A stretch of DNA of 64,000 nt. Source: Pseudomonas segetis. Its GTDB lineage: Bacteria > Pseudomonadota > Gammaproteobacteria > Pseudomonadales > Pseudomonadaceae. The notes beneath the pieces are model-generated. The model was not told the DNA's origin. It saw only the letters and a list, made by a program, of their open reading frames with translations, and made no database searches. This document shows positions 63,340-64,000 of this stretch, piece after piece. Position numbers and translations under genes: made by a program. The stretch is from positions 511,845-575,844 of the forward strand of contig NZ_FZOG01000002.1 of the NCBI RefSeq assembly GCF_900188155.1, in the 5' to 3' direction. Position 1 is the first letter of the stretch. Each line of letters starts with the position of its first letter.

Positions 63340-64000
63340 CTACCAACCCACGCCCACGCCTATGAGAAAACTCTCGTCACTGTTATCACCCGCCTGCGCT
63401 TCAATTCGGTCAAGCTCATACAAAATCGACAACCGTGCCCAGTCATTGAGGCGATAGCGCAGACCCACCTCGCCTTCCGATACATAGTCAATTTCACTGA
63501 TTTCAGGGAAATGGATTTCTGCGTTGGTGTAGAACTCCAGCCGGGTCCCCCACAACAGGCGTTTGTAATCCCAAACCACTGAGTAGGTGCGAAAGCTCAA
63601 GTCGCCACCCGGATAATCGAACTTGATGCGATTGACCTGCCCAATCAAATCAAAGCGCCCCAGGGAATCATCCCAGAACCGGTAGCCTGGACCGGTGCCA
63701 ATGATTTGCTGCTTTTCGACAAACTCAATGTGGTCGACCTGCTGTTCACCACCAATACGCCAAAACCAATGCTCGGTCAGAAAACGGTCGATGTCGTATT
63801 CAAGATCCCAGTTGTCATCGGTTACCCGGCCATTTTTCGTCTCGCGCTGAAACTCGCCATTCATGACCTGCCGCCAGCGACCTTGCTCGATCCGGGTATC
63901 GCCCTTGAGTTTGAACTCATCGGAATTATCGTCCTTGCGCTGCAGGTCGAGCTTGGCGTCCAGATTACCTTCCCAGGTAAAGTCTTCGAGGAACTCACGG
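63340..64000 (-). CDS. second DUF481 protein, N-terminus beyond the right edge
   Basis: The C-terminal 219 codons are in the window; the frame is open at the right edge, so the protein starts outside. It carries the same barrel layout as its neighbour (FTWEGNLDAKLDL, YDIDRFLTEHWFWR, GTGPGYRFWDD, ending GVGVGW), so these are tandem paralogues. Confidence 0.85.
   Translation of the reverse strand, partial: REFLEDFTWEGNLDAKLDLQRKDDNSDEFKLKGDTRIEQGRWRQVMNGEFQRETKNGRVTDDNWDLEYDIDRFLTEHWFWRIGGEQQVDHIEFVEKQQIIGTGPGYRFWDDSLGRFDLIGQVNRIKFDYPGGDLSFRTYSVVWDYKRLLWGTRLEFYTNAEIHFPEISEIDYVSEGEVGLRYRLNDWARLSILYELDRIEAQAGDNSDESFLIGVGVGW

Overview
The window reads as chromosomal DNA of a Pseudomonas-type gammaproteobacterium, about 57-58% GC by eye. 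The evidence is the gene content (mqo, class I fumarase, pyruvate kinase II, ornithine-lipid genes olsBA, a pyeR-pyeM-xenB set, argP/argO, sodB next to bifA, an imelysin operon, a MexVW-like pump, groESL-fxsA) and its order. From memory, unchecked, much of it runs parallel to the PA4320s-PA4390 stretch of P. aeruginosa. I see no insertion sequence, prophage, CRISPR array, rRNA or convincing tRNA. It is mostly core genome with a few accessory insertions.

Layout. 1-5.4 kb: an M48 lipoprotein protease cut by the left edge, a divergent SRAP protein, two tiny proteins, an acyltransferase, a YajG-like lipoprotein and three small Pseudomonas-type hypotheticals. 5.9-15.4 kb: central metabolism (mqo, pykA, fumarase) interleaved with a PilZ protein, small envelope proteins, an enoyl-CoA hydratase, a ferredoxin reductase and a SadC-like diguanylate cyclase. 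15.5-22.1 kb: a tightly packed seven-gene co-directional unit: thermostable-hemolysin/GNAT-like protein, acyl-adenylating enzyme, haem-oxygenase-like diiron protein, SDR, exported TPR-like protein, OmpR-type regulator and sensor kinase. It is preceded by three TTAA repeats at 10-11 bp spacing. This is the best candidate in the window for an undescribed small biosynthetic or signalling system. 22.1-29.1 kb: a minus-strand block (ribbon-helix-helix protein, DJ-1 protein, lipoprotein, cardiolipin-synthase-like PLD, YceI, serine hydrolase, ODP-type diiron protein, acyl-CoA dehydrogenase-like protein).

29.1-43.3 kb: olsBA behind a three-half-site Pho-box-like element, ACP phosphodiesterase, the pyeR-pyeM-xenB xenobiotic/redox operon behind repeated operators, an NAD-dependent epimerase, a cupin, a lipoamide-dehydrogenase-like flavoprotein that lacks the usual His-Glu dyad, the divergent argP / ACT-argO pair, and sodB. 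43.3-57 kb: bifA (TTG start), GIDE-domain and LemA membrane proteins, a Fur-box-bearing imelysin/di-haem/imelysin/DUF1513 gene group, and a MexVW-like RND pump. 57-64 kb: groESL with a sigma32 promoter and a hairpin-rich 5' leader, fxsA, a HugZ-like protein, an SDR, and two tandem DUF481 outer-membrane-type proteins, the second cut by the right edge.

Themes. Several genes deal with cyclic-di-GMP (a diguanylate cyclase, a PilZ receptor, the phosphodiesterase BifA). Others concern membrane lipids (olsBA, two further acyltransferase-like genes, PLD) and iron/oxidative stress (imelysins, SodB, DJ-1, ODP, HugZ). Start codons were moved from the longest reading frame wherever a Shine-Dalgarno sequence or a signal peptide pointed to a later start.
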